From NCBI RefSeq assembly GCF_000733295.1, contig NZ_JPMI01000423.1:163088-227087 (forward strand): a stretch of DNA of 64,000 nt. Reading direction: 5' to 3'. Each line of letters begins with the position of its first letter. The first letter of the stretch is position 1. The DNA is from Archangium violaceum Cb vi76 (GTDB taxonomy: Bacteria; Myxococcota; Myxococcia; Myxococcales; Myxococcaceae). Positions 25,734 to 35,071 of the stretch are shown one piece after another. The notes under the pieces are model-generated. The model was not told where the DNA came from. It ran no database searches and saw nothing but the letters and a program-made list of their open reading frames with translations. Both the position numbers and the translations under genes were made by a program.

Positions 25734-27194
25734 ATGACACCCGTCACCAGGAGATCCGGAGCATTGCTCAAGCTGTTCCTTGGCCCCGGCGTTTCGGTCG
25801 TCGAGCTGGCCGAGCAGCAGCTCGCGATTCGTGGAGCAGGCTGGCAATTCGTGCTGCGCCAGGCGTCTCGCGGGCTGGGTCATGCAGTGCGCGCGCTGGC
25901 GGGCGCGGGCGCGACCCGGGAGGAGCTGGCTGATCAACTCCTCGAGCACGACGGCCCCGCGGAGCTCGCGCGGCTGTATTACCACCTCGATGAGTGGCGC
26001 TCCTCCGGCGTGCTCGGAGCCGTGGCCGCCAGCTCCACGGGCGCGCTCGCCACCCTCGCGCCACTCCCGGTACCCAACCCATCGGGCCCACTCCAGACAG
26101 GAGAGCCGGCCCCGGACATCCCCTATATCCTGTCTCCATTCGCGTATCTCAGGCGCGTGGATGACGAGCTGATGGTCGAGAGCTCGACGACCGGCGCACG
26201 CATCCTCCTCCACGATCCGCGCGCGCGGCTCCTGTGCATGGCGCTGGTCTCGGCGCACACACGCGAGGCATTGCCGCACGCGGCGTGCGGCCTGTCGCGC
26301 GACGAGGCCGACGACCTGTGCGCGGTCCTGCACCAGGCGCGAATGCTGGTCCCGGCCCGGCCAACAGGTCAGCCCCAGGACGAGCACGAAGAGCCGCTCG
26401 CGAGGTGGCAGTTCCACGATCTCCTGTTTCATACCCGGAGCCGCATGGGCCGGCACGCGGGAGGATATGGCGGCACCTTCAGGGGCGCGGCGCCCGTCCA
26501 GCCGGCGCCTGCGCTCAAGGCGCCCATGTCCTCGACCGCGGTGGACCTCTACCGGCCGGAGCTCGAGCGCCTGTGCGCTGAAGACATCTCATTCACGCGG
26601 GTGCTCGAGGACCGTCGATCCCGCCGCGAGTACGGCACGACCCCGCTCACCGAGCAGGAACTCGGCGCCTTTCTCTATCGCGTCGCGCGCGAACGGGCCA
26701 CCGCCGCCGGCGAGAACGGGGTCTCGAGCGATCGCCCGTATCCCAGCGGTGGCGCCAGCTACGAGCTCGAGCTCTATCTCAGCGTTGCCTCGTGCGGACA
26801 GCTCGCGGCCGGGCTGTATCACTATCATGCGGGCGAGCATCGACTGTATTACCTCTCGCCCATGACGCCCGACGTGCGCGCATTGCTCGAGGACGCCGCC
26901 CGCGCGCTCGGCCGCCATGAACCGCCACACGTCCTGATAACCCTCGCGGCGCGGTTCCCGCGCGTCTTCTGGAAGTACGAGTCCATGGGTTACGCCCTCA
27001 TCCTCCAGAACGTGGGCGCCCTGTACCAGACCATGTACCTGGTCGCGACCGCCATGGGCCTCGCTCCCTGCGCGCTCGGCGGCGGAAACCCCGACACGTT
27101 TGCCCGGGCCTCGGGACTGGGCCGCTTCACCGAGACCTCGGTGGGAGAGTTCGCGCTGGGTTCGCCTCCCCATCCCAGGCCGGCAAGCGGGTGA
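25734..27194 (+). CDS. SagB/ThcOx-type azoline dehydrogenase
   Basis: A 486-residue enzyme starting at ATG 25734, 16 bases after the cyclodehydratase stop. Residues 1-260 are a non-catalytic N-terminal region as in cyanobactin-type oxidases. The FMN-binding nitroreductase domain follows: VLEDRRSRREYGTTPLTEQE (290-309), the signature PSGGASYELELYLS (337-350), GLYHYHAGEHRLYYL and YALILQNVGALYQTMYLVAT. It should oxidise thiazoline/oxazoline to thiazole/oxazole on the precursor core. It is the last gene of the cluster; a weak hairpin (27201-27226) lies just after its stop. Confidence 0.9.
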   Translation: MTPVTRRSGALLKLFLGPGVSVVELAEQQLAIRGAGWQFVLRQASRGLGHAVRALAGAGATREELADQLLEHDGPAELARLYYHLDEWRSSGVLGAVAASSTGALATLAPLPVPNPSGPLQTGEPAPDIPYILSPFAYLRRVDDELMVESSTTGARILLHDPRARLLCMALVSAHTREALPHAACGLSRDEADDLCAVLHQARMLVPARPTGQPQDEHEEPLARWQFHDLLFHTRSRMGRHAGGYGGTFRGAAPVQPAPALKAPMSSTAVDLYRPELERLCAEDISFTRVLEDRRSRREYGTTPLTEQELGAFLYRVARERATAAGENGVSSDRPYPSGGASYELELYLSVASCGQLAAGLYHYHAGEHRLYYLSPMTPDVRALLEDAARALGRHEPPHVLITLAARFPRVFWKYESMGYALILQNVGALYQTMYLVATAMGLAPCALGGGNPDTFARASGLGRFTETSVGEFALGSPPHPRPASG

Positions 27195-27251
27195 CCCGCT
27201 CCCTGGGGGCGGAACCGAATCCAGGGGCGCCGTGTAGGCTGGCCCCATCAT

Positions 27252-27855
27252 AAGTGGTGGAGCTGGCTCCTCACCTACCTGCTGGACTTCAGCAAGGTGG
27301 GCGTCATCCCCTCCAGCACCTCCTGCCCCTCGCAGTATCCGCTCGTCCAGATCTACCACGACGACGAGGATCGGAATAACGCCAACAGCCGCTCCGGCTG
27401 GCTGGGCGGCATCACCAGCAACAACAACACCCTGTTCCGCTTCTGCAAGGTGGACGGCCGCAACTTCATGCCGCTGGCGTACTCGGGCTCGCAGTACAAC
27501 TACACCGTCCTCAACCTCAATGGTGCGTCACTTCGACAACGAGGACAGCGCCAACGCCAACTGGGGCTCGGGTCCCACCTTCCCCAACGTCAATGTGCTG
27601 GGCCGCAACTGGGTGATGAACTTCTGCGCCTTCACGGCGAACTCGGGCTCCCTCCAGATGACGGGCTTCGCCAACTACGGCTTCAGCTACGGCGTGTTCG
27701 CCCCCAGCAACATGCCCGGCCCCATCAGCCTCGGTGGCGGCGCCCTGTACAAGGATGACCAGGGCGGCCTCAACATCAACTTCTGGGTGGGCGGCTCGGA
27801 CAACACGATGAATGGCGGCGGCAACACCTGGATGGGTCTGGCGCGCGTGAAGTAA
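27252..27855 (+). pseudogene. 5'-truncated, frameshifted remnant of a secreted-type protein
   Basis: Continuous coding-like sequence runs in one frame from about 27252 (WWSWLLTYLLDFSKVG) to YTVLNLN near 27519, then switches to a second frame (RHFDNEDSANANWGSG onward) and ends at a TAA. No start codon with a ribosome site precedes it. The two pieces contain similar motifs (YHDDEDRNNANSRSGW and RHFDNEDSANANWGSG), so the intact protein probably had two copies of one module. I recognise no family. A sequencing error could explain the frame change but not the missing 5' end. Confidence 0.55.
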
Positions 27856-27887
27856 CACACACGTCCCTTCCCTCTCCGTGAGTCCAT

Positions 27888-27927
27888 GCGCCTCGCGAGC
27901 CCCCTCCCGGGTGTGTTCGCGAGGCGC
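27888..27927 (+). terminator. hairpin terminator after the gene remnant
   Basis: GCGCCTCGCGA (27888-27898) pairs perfectly with TCGCGAGGCGC (27917-27927), an 11-bp stem with an 18-base loop, followed by TCTCATTTCC. It would separate the TOMM region and remnant from the Kelch lipoprotein gene. Confidence 0.6.
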
Positions 27928-28049
27928 TCTCATTTCCAAGATTCCCATTTCATGAGAGGCCTCGCCCCGAGCGGAATGCGCAGTCCCTCCCGCTACACTG
28001 ACAACGCTGCCTCCCCCCAGGCCGCATGTCCCCCATAGGGAGGGTACTC

Positions 28050-29153
28050 ATGAAGACAACTCGTTGGTCGTTGCTGTTGGCGGGCCTCGCATCCATCGCC
28101 GGTGGATGCGGGCCCGAGGAGCCCGTGCAGGCGCCCCCCGCCGCACTGGAGTCACAGAAATCCGCGATGACCACCGGCACCTGGACGAGCAATGCGTCCT
28201 CACTGAACTCGCACCCGGGAGGCCACACCCTCACCCTGCTGCGCGGTCCGGGCGACGTGCTGGTGGCGGATGGCAATGGCGCGGAGGTGTACAACCCGTA
28301 CACGAACATGTGGCGGCGCACACCGGCCATGACGAGCAGACGCTACCACCACACCGCCACGGAGCTCCCCTCGGGCAAGGTACTGGTGCTCGGTGGCCAG
28401 TCCGATAACTGGTATAACCTGCAATCGAGCGCGGAGTTGTACGACCCGGCCACCGACACGTGGAGCCCCACGAGCCCCATGGCCGCGGCCCGTGCCAACC
28501 ACACCTCCGTGCTGCTCGACTCGGGCAAGGTGCTGGTAATCGGCGGCCACATGCCCATCTACCAGAGCTGGCCCACGACGGAGGTGTATGACCCGGACAC
28601 GGGCACGTCGAGCATCCCCGGTGGCCAATTCTGGCCCCGAAGTGGCGTCGCCGCGACGGTGCTCTACTCGGGCAAGGTGCTGGTAACCGGTGGCCACCTG
28701 TGGTCGACCGACCCGGGGAATAGCTCCTCTGAGGCGAACCTCTACGATCCGGCGACGAACTCGTGGTCCTTCGCCGGCCTCCTGTCGCAGGCTCGCCACG
28801 GCCACTTCTCCATCCGGCTCTACTCGGGCCTCGTCCTCATCGTGGGTGGCACCGACGGCGGCAGCACGGTGGAGCTGTACAACCCGTACACCGGGCTGTT
28901 CTCCCTGGGTCCTCCCCTCTTCTTCAGCGTGACCCCCTTCTTCTCCGCGACGATGCTCTACACGGGAGAGGTCCTGGTGACGGACGGCCCCGGCAATGCG
29001 GCGTTGTATGACCCCTCGACGAACACGTGGACTCGCACGCCGGACAGGACCCATGGACGCGGCGTGCCCTCGGCCACCATGCTCCACACCGGAGAGGTGC
29101 TGTTCGTGGGCACCGACATCAACCCCAGCACCGTGGAGCGCTACACGCGCTGA
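28050..29153 (+). CDS. Kelch-repeat lipoprotein
   Basis: A 367-residue lipoprotein. The signal MKTTRWSLLLAGLASIAGGC has a lipobox at AGGC; GGGAGGG lies upstream of the ATG at 28050. The mature part is built of about six Kelch units, seen as SGKVLVLGGQ, SGKVLVIGGHM, SGKVLVTGGHL, SGLVLIVGGTDGG, TGEVLVTDG and TGEVLFVGTD, each followed by an ELYDPATDTW-type strand. This predicts a beta-propeller on the cell surface or in the periplasm, typical of the many myxobacterial Kelch lipoproteins. Its ligand is unknown. It converges with the giant kinase gene. Confidence 0.85.
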   Translation: MKTTRWSLLLAGLASIAGGCGPEEPVQAPPAALESQKSAMTTGTWTSNASSLNSHPGGHTLTLLRGPGDVLVADGNGAEVYNPYTNMWRRTPAMTSRRYHHTATELPSGKVLVLGGQSDNWYNLQSSAELYDPATDTWSPTSPMAAARANHTSVLLDSGKVLVIGGHMPIYQSWPTTEVYDPDTGTSSIPGGQFWPRSGVAATVLYSGKVLVTGGHLWSTDPGNSSSEANLYDPATNSWSFAGLLSQARHGHFSIRLYSGLVLIVGGTDGGSTVELYNPYTGLFSLGPPLFFSVTPFFSATMLYTGEVLVTDGPGNAALYDPSTNTWTRTPDRTHGRGVPSATMLHTGEVLFVGTDINPSTVERYTR

Positions 29154-29176
29154 GCCGCATCCCGTGAGCTGACCCG

Positions 29177-32100
29177 TCAGGGGCCGGGACAGGGCAACTC
29201 GACCGTGAAGGTCGCGCCTTGTCCCGGCTGGCTCTCGACCTGGATGTTGCCCCCATGCGCCTCGGCGATCCCCCGGCTGATGTACAGGCCGAGGCCCAAC
29301 CCACCGTAGTGTCGCTCCGAGACGGCGCGCTCGAAGCGTCCGAAGATTCGCGCACGCTGGCTCGGCTCGATGCCGATTCCGTGATCCGTGACCGTCAAGC
29401 GGGCCCTTCCGCCCTGTTTCCCGACCCGGAGCTCGATGGGCCGGCCCGCTCCGAACTTGATGGCATTGGACAGGAGGTTGGCGACGATCTGCCCGAGCCG
29501 GGTGCGATCCCACGCCCCCACGGCGCGGGCGTCCTCCTCGATGGAGACAGGACACCGGGCCCGCGTCAGCTCCGGTGCGAAGTGCTCGACCGTCTCGCGG
29601 ACGACGGCTCCAAGGTCCACGTCCCTGAGCTCCAGGGGGAGCCGCCCCGAGTGGAGCAGCGAGACGTCGAGGAGGGCGCGGTTCAACCTGCCGAGACGTG
29701 CGCCCTGCTGCAAGGCGCGCTCGAGCTGCTTCTTCAGGTCCTGTGGCTCGACGATCCGCCCCATCTGGAGAGACCGGAGCAGGGATTGAAGCGCGAGCGT
29801 GAGGGAGGTCAGCGGTGTATTGAGCTCGTGCGAGGCCACGGACAGGAACTCGTCCCGCACACGGATGGCCTCCTGGGTCTGACCATGGAGCCGCGCGTTG
29901 TCGATGGCGGTCGCGGCGCGGCGAGCCACCTCCTGAGCCAGCTCGAGCTCGGCGTTTCCATAATGGTACCCCGCCTCTCCCGAGACGAGGCTGAGCACCC
30001 CGAGCATCTGTCCACGCGCGATGATCGGGACGACCAGCGCGGTGCGGCTCCCCAGCTCCTGGATGAGCCGCTGGTGCCCCGCGTTGTGGGTCATGCGCCG
30101 GATGAGCTCATCGGTCAGGTCCGGCAGGACGAGCGGCTGGCGGTTGCGCTGAACGGCCGTTGCCGCGTGGGCTGAATCCTCATGGGGCGGATACTCCCGC
30201 CGGAGCTTCTCGATCAAGGGCTCCTTGGATGGATCCACGTGCGACCCGGCCAGGCGGCGGAGCTGCCCGTCCACCATGACGTCAATCACACACCAGTCGG
30301 CCATGGAGCGGACACACAACCGGCTGAGCCGCATGAGGGTCTCCTCATAATTGAGCGACTCCGAGAGGAGCTCTCCCGCCTCGGCGAGGAACCTCGAGCG
30401 GCGCTCCGCGAGCTCGGCCTTGGCCCGGGCCGACTGCTCCCGGGCGAGCAGCAGCGCGTTCTCCAGGGAGATGGCGGCCTGCGAGGCGAGCAGCTCCAGT
30501 GCGGCGAGCCGCTCGTGGGTGAAGGCGCCCGGGACGAGGCGGTTCTCCAGGTACATCAGTCCAACCACCTCGGCCTGCCGGAGGATGGGCAGACACACCA
30601 GGGACCTGGGCTTGACGCGGGCCAGGTACGCGTCCGAGGCGTATTTCACGGCCCCGGCGGCGTCGTCGAGAATCACCCGCTCCTTCGTTCTCACCACGTA
30701 ATGGACGATCGAAACGGGGGCGAGCTCTGGCGAGAGGGGCTGGGAGCGCAACACGTGAGACACCACCCGTCGTCCCTCCACGAGGTTCGCCTCGGCCTCG
30801 AGCGAGATGGCTCCATTCCGGCACAGGAGCAGGCAGCCCCGCTGCGCTCCCCCCTGCTCGAGCACGGCCTCGAGCAGCGTGCACAGGAGCTTGTCGAGGA
30901 TGATCTCCCCCGAGATGCTCTGCGACGCCTTGACCACCGAGAGCAGATCCAACTGCTCGGTGCGAGCGGAGATGGGGGTGGTCAGGGAGTCGAGGGGTTT
31001 GTGCTCCACGAGGTGGGGGTGGCGCTGATCGAGCCACCTCACCTTGCCGTCGGCGCCCCAGCGCGCATAGCGGGCGCGGGCCTCGCGCAGGTACGTGTCG
31101 GCGAACAGCTCGAACCCACGGGCCCGGTAGAACCGCGACGCGTACTCGTAGGCGAGGGCCTCGTGTTGCACGAGGCCGTTCGTCCGGGCGGACCGGAGGG
31201 CCTCCTCGTAGAGCCGCATGGCCTCCTCGCCCTGGCCCGACAGGTGGGCGACCTCCGCGGAGACGAGGGCCTGGGCGCTCTGGAAGGTCGGCGGGTAGTT
31301 CTCCGCCCACTCCCGGAGTTGCTCGCGGTGGGCGATGAGCGCGTCCAGGGTTTCCCGCCGCCGCTCGGACGGGAGCCCGGCGCACACCGCCGCCAGTGCC
31401 AGGGCGTCATGGAAATGGAAGAGGTAGACGTCGACCAGGGCGAGGCAGGAGCCCAGCAGCTCCCGGCTCCTCCGGCCCGCGGCGAGGGCCGCTTCGTAGT
31501 CGCCCGCCATGAGCAGGGCCGAGAGCCGCATCAGGTGATACAGGCCCACCACCGTCTTGTTGCGGTTCCCGGTCAGCCGGGCCTCGAACTCCGCCTCGTG
31601 GAAGTGCTCGCCGTCGAAGCTCGAGAGGTGCCGTGTCTCCCCGCGCAGGGCCTGGACGAAACGCTCGACGACGAGGAGCATGTCGTGGGCATCCTGGAAC
31701 CTGGCCCGGCGGATGAAGTCGAGTCCCCGCTCGACTTCGCGATGAATCTCGGCCAGGGGAGCCCCCCGCGCGAACATCTGGGTGACGATGTGGTGCCAGG
31801 CGAAACAGCTCGCCACCAGGTCTCCGTCCTCCTTGCCGACCGTGAAGGCGGCTCGCATGTGCTCCAGGCTCGTCTCGATGGGACGGCTCCAGAACGAGAC
31901 GGCCCCCATGCACGCGTACACCTTCGCCTTGTAGGCCATGAACTCGGGCCGCTTCACCAGCTCCAGGGCCACGCTGGCGAACCGGTACCCTTCCTCGTAC
32001 CGGTGATAGGCGTGACACAGGCTCATGCCAAACCAGGCATAGATGGCGGGAGAGGTGGAGGCATTGCCGTAACGCAGGCCGAGGAGTACGGCGTGACAGA

Positions 32101-34867
32101 GGGTCAGGTTGAGGAGGTGGAGGTCCCAGGAGAATAACGGCACGCGCAGGGTGGACAGGAGGCCCATGGCGGCCTGCACGTCGGAGTCCGTCATGGGGGG
32201 CAACGAGAGGATGTCCTCGATCGGCCTGCGTCCGAGGTGACTCCAGACCGAGCGGTAGACCTGCTCCACCTCGCTCTCCGAGGGATGGAGCGGCATCTCG
32301 ATTCCAAACATCCGCAGCCCCTCGAGCGCGGCCTCGATGGATGCGCCAAGCTCACCCCGGGTGAGCTCGGTGCTGATCTGGAGACAATGGACGGCGGCCT
32401 TGTCCGCACGTGTCCGGGCATGCCGCAGGAGCTCGGGGAAGAGACGCTCGGCCTCGTTGAAGTTTCCGCTCAGGAACTCACAATGTGCCCGCTCGAGGAA
32501 CAGCTCGTAGGCGAGTCCGTACTCGAGCTCCCACGAGCGCCTGTCGAGCATCTCCATTCCCGTGACGAGGTAGCTCACGGCGCTCCGGTAGGCCGCGGAG
32601 GCCTTGGCCTTGCGTGCGGCACGCAGGTTCAGCTCCGCGAGATGGGTCCGTTCCCGCGGCTCCGTGACCATGGGCGCGCCCAGGTCGAGCTGGGTGACGA
32701 CCTCGAAGAGCTGCTCGTCGAACTCCTCCCGAGGAGTGCGCGCCATGAGCAGGCGGCCGATCCGCAGGTGCAGCTCTCGCCGATTTCCTTCGGACAGGAG
32801 GGAGTAGGCGGCCTGTTGCACGCGGTCATGCGCGAAGGCATAGACCTCGCGCGAGTAGAGGATGAGCCCCTCCCGGACCGCGTCGATCAAATCATGGCGG
32901 GTCTCCTCCTCGGACTTCCCGCCCGCGAGCGCGAGGAGGGACATCTTCCCCTTGCTGCCGATACAGGCCGCTGTCTCCAGGACGTCCCGCACGGGGGTGG
33001 GGAGCCCCACGAGCTTGCCGAGCAGGAAGTCGACGACATTGTCCGTGTAGCCCTTCTGGCGGATCCGCTCGAGGTCCCACCGCCAGAGCATGGAGGACTC
33101 GTCGAACTCGAGCAGCCGCTCCTCGTGGAGGGTCGTCAGGAATTGGAGGATGAAGAAGGGAGTGCCGCCCGTCTTCTCATGGATGAGGGTGGCCAGCGGG
33201 CGGATTCGCTCTGGCTCCGCCTCGCGCACGGCGTCCGCCACGAGTTGAACCACGTGCTCCAGCCGCAGCGGTGTGAGGTGCAATCCATTCACGGCCGCGG
33301 AGGTCTTCTTCACCCGCTCGAGCAGCATCGTGAGCGGGTGTGAGGCGGAGAGCTCGTTGTCGCGGGAGGTCCCGATGAGGAGGAGGTGGCGCGTTCCGGG
33401 CTCGACGAGGAGCTCCTCGATGAGGCCGAGGCTGCCCGAATCGGCCCACTGAAGGTCGTCGAGGAAGAGGACGATGGGGTGCTCCCGCATCGCGAACACC
33501 CCCAGGAACTTCCGGAAGGCTCCGCGGAAGCGCCGCTCCGCCTCGGAAGGTGGAAGCTCGGGAACGGGAGGGAGCTCTCCGAGGAGCAGCTTGAGCGGGG
33601 AGAGCACGTCGAGGAGCAGCCTGTTGTTCGGGCCGAGCTCTTCCCAGAGCGCCTGTCTCGTGGCGTTCAGCCGTGTCTCGTCCTGGGCCAGCAAGTCGAG
33701 CACGAGCGCCTTGAAGGCCTGGGCCATGGTGGCATACGGGACGTTGCGCGCGTACGGGTCGAACTTGCCCGACAGGAAGTTGCCTCCCGCCCGGACGACG
33801 GTCTCCTGGAAGTCGCGCACGAGCGCGGACTTGCCGACTCCGGAGTCTCCCCCCACCAGGACGAGCTCCGGAGTGCCCCCGGACACCACGCGTTCGAAGG
33901 CGCCCTGCAAGAGGGCGAGCTCGGCCTCGCGTCCGTAGAGCCGCTGGGGAATCCGGAGCAGGGCGGTGACGTCTCGCTCTCCCAGGGGGAAGGGCGCGAT
34001 CGTCCCGTGCTCACGCCATTGCACCAGGCATCGCTCCAGATCGTGGGCGAGCCCGCGGGCGCACTGGTAGCGATCGTCCACCGCCTTGGCCAGCAGCTTC
34101 ATCACGATGAGCGAGAGCGTCTCGGGCACCGTGCGGACGAGCGCCGAGGGGGACGGTGGCGTGCGGGCGATATGCGAGTGCACCCACTCCAGGGGATCCC
34201 TGGCGTCGAACGGAAGCCTGCCGGTGAGCAGCTGGTAGTAGATGACGCCGAGCGAGTAGAGATCGGAGCGGTTGTCGATCGCCCGGTTCGTCCGGCCGGT
34301 CTGCTCTGGAGACATGTAGGGCAGGGAGCCCTCGATATGACGGGGGCCCCGCGGGGACACGTGCTCGCGGGGAATGCGCGAGGCAATGCCGAAGTCCGTC
34401 AGCTTCACCTCCTCCGTGGCGGCGCTGACGAGGATGCTCCGGGGCCTGAGCTCCTTGTGGACGACCTCCCGCCGGTGGAGGTCCGCGACCACCGCCGTGA
34501 TGCGCAGGGCGAGGGGGAGGAACCGCCCGGCATCCATGGGCGCGCCCAGGAGGTGCTCGAGCGATTCGCCGCCAAAATCCTCCAGGACGAGAACCGGCAG
34601 ACCCTCGTACGTCTCGAGAGCGAGCGGACGGGTGATACCGCGGACGTCCAGCGCCTCGCCGATCTCGAGCTCATGCTTCAAGCGCTCGAGGTCCTGGGAG
34701 CGGTCGCGCTTCGAGTCGATGACCTTGAGGAGGACCGGGTGGTGATCGGCGTTGCGGATCGCGCGAAGCAGGCGTGTTCCATGGCCTTCCCCACCCTGGA
34801 GGGTCGCGACGATGGTGTAGGGCAAGGCGTTGGGTATCGTCATGGCCGTCGAGGCCCCATCGGCCAT
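29177..34867 (-). CDS. giant hybrid Ser/Thr kinase-AAA ATPase-GAF-histidine kinase
   Basis: An 1896-residue signalling protein. Residues 15-275 are a Ser/Thr kinase domain: the catalytic loop reads VVHKELRPRSILV (HRD Asp replaced by Glu139, Asn by Ser), while DFG is intact (158-160) in KLTDFGIAS. Residues 310-620 are an AAA/predictor-type ATPase with VGGDSGVGKSALV. A long TPR-like helical region follows (about 700-1270). Then come two GAF domains (about 1310-1460 and 1490-1650), a HisKA H-box in SVASHELNTPLTSL, and a HATPase with LLSNAIKFGAG, VTDHGIGIEP and GLGLGLYIS. No membrane segment is present. Input and partner are unknown. The start could be either of two nearby ATGs. Confidence 0.9.
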   Translation of the reverse strand: MADGASTAMTIPNALPYTIVATLQGGEGHGTRLLRAIRNADHHPVLLKVIDSKRDRSQDLERLKHELEIGEALDVRGITRPLALETYEGLPVLVLEDFGGESLEHLLGAPMDAGRFLPLALRITAVVADLHRREVVHKELRPRSILVSAATEEVKLTDFGIASRIPREHVSPRGPRHIEGSLPYMSPEQTGRTNRAIDNRSDLYSLGVIYYQLLTGRLPFDARDPLEWVHSHIARTPPSPSALVRTVPETLSLIVMKLLAKAVDDRYQCARGLAHDLERCLVQWREHGTIAPFPLGERDVTALLRIPQRLYGREAELALLQGAFERVVSGGTPELVLVGGDSGVGKSALVRDFQETVVRAGGNFLSGKFDPYARNVPYATMAQAFKALVLDLLAQDETRLNATRQALWEELGPNNRLLLDVLSPLKLLLGELPPVPELPPSEAERRFRGAFRKFLGVFAMREHPIVLFLDDLQWADSGSLGLIEELLVEPGTRHLLLIGTSRDNELSASHPLTMLLERVKKTSAAVNGLHLTPLRLEHVVQLVADAVREAEPERIRPLATLIHEKTGGTPFFILQFLTTLHEERLLEFDESSMLWRWDLERIRQKGYTDNVVDFLLGKLVGLPTPVRDVLETAACIGSKGKMSLLALAGGKSEEETRHDLIDAVREGLILYSREVYAFAHDRVQQAAYSLLSEGNRRELHLRIGRLLMARTPREEFDEQLFEVVTQLDLGAPMVTEPRERTHLAELNLRAARKAKASAAYRSAVSYLVTGMEMLDRRSWELEYGLAYELFLERAHCEFLSGNFNEAERLFPELLRHARTRADKAAVHCLQISTELTRGELGASIEAALEGLRMFGIEMPLHPSESEVEQVYRSVWSHLGRRPIEDILSLPPMTDSDVQAAMGLLSTLRVPLFSWDLHLLNLTLCHAVLLGLRYGNASTSPAIYAWFGMSLCHAYHRYEEGYRFASVALELVKRPEFMAYKAKVYACMGAVSFWSRPIETSLEHMRAAFTVGKEDGDLVASCFAWHHIVTQMFARGAPLAEIHREVERGLDFIRRARFQDAHDMLLVVERFVQALRGETRHLSSFDGEHFHEAEFEARLTGNRNKTVVGLYHLMRLSALLMAGDYEAALAAGRRSRELLGSCLALVDVYLFHFHDALALAAVCAGLPSERRRETLDALIAHREQLREWAENYPPTFQSAQALVSAEVAHLSGQGEEAMRLYEEALRSARTNGLVQHEALAYEYASRFYRARGFELFADTYLREARARYARWGADGKVRWLDQRHPHLVEHKPLDSLTTPISARTEQLDLLSVVKASQSISGEIILDKLLCTLLEAVLEQGGAQRGCLLLCRNGAISLEAEANLVEGRRVVSHVLRSQPLSPELAPVSIVHYVVRTKERVILDDAAGAVKYASDAYLARVKPRSLVCLPILRQAEVVGLMYLENRLVPGAFTHERLAALELLASQAAISLENALLLAREQSARAKAELAERRSRFLAEAGELLSESLNYEETLMRLSRLCVRSMADWCVIDVMVDGQLRRLAGSHVDPSKEPLIEKLRREYPPHEDSAHAATAVQRNRQPLVLPDLTDELIRRMTHNAGHQRLIQELGSRTALVVPIIARGQMLGVLSLVSGEAGYHYGNAELELAQEVARRAATAIDNARLHGQTQEAIRVRDEFLSVASHELNTPLTSLTLALQSLLRSLQMGRIVEPQDLKKQLERALQQGARLGRLNRALLDVSLLHSGRLPLELRDVDLGAVVRETVEHFAPELTRARCPVSIEEDARAVGAWDRTRLGQIVANLLSNAIKFGAGRPIELRVGKQGGRARLTVTDHGIGIEPSQRARIFGRFERAVSERHYGGLGLGLYISRGIAEAHGGNIQVESQPGQGATFTVELPCPGP

Positions 34868-35071
34868 GGAATGGCCGACCCCCGGGCCACTCTCGAAAAC
34901 TCAAAAAAGCGTACGAACCCCCTCAGACTGGATCAACCCCGAGCCCTGGCGCGCCCTTGTCCGGAGAGGGAGCCAGAGAAGGAGCATCCGCTCAAACATG
35001 AATTCATGGATTTCCCTTGTTTTCGGGAGAAGATGAATGTAGGGTCAATCCCTTTCAAGGCAGGGGGGCAC

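Noticed and set aside
33386..35071. N-terminal extension of the papain-like peptidase frame over the giant kinase gene
   Set aside because: The frame is antisense to the kinase. A ribosome site and lipoprotein signal place the true start at 35072.
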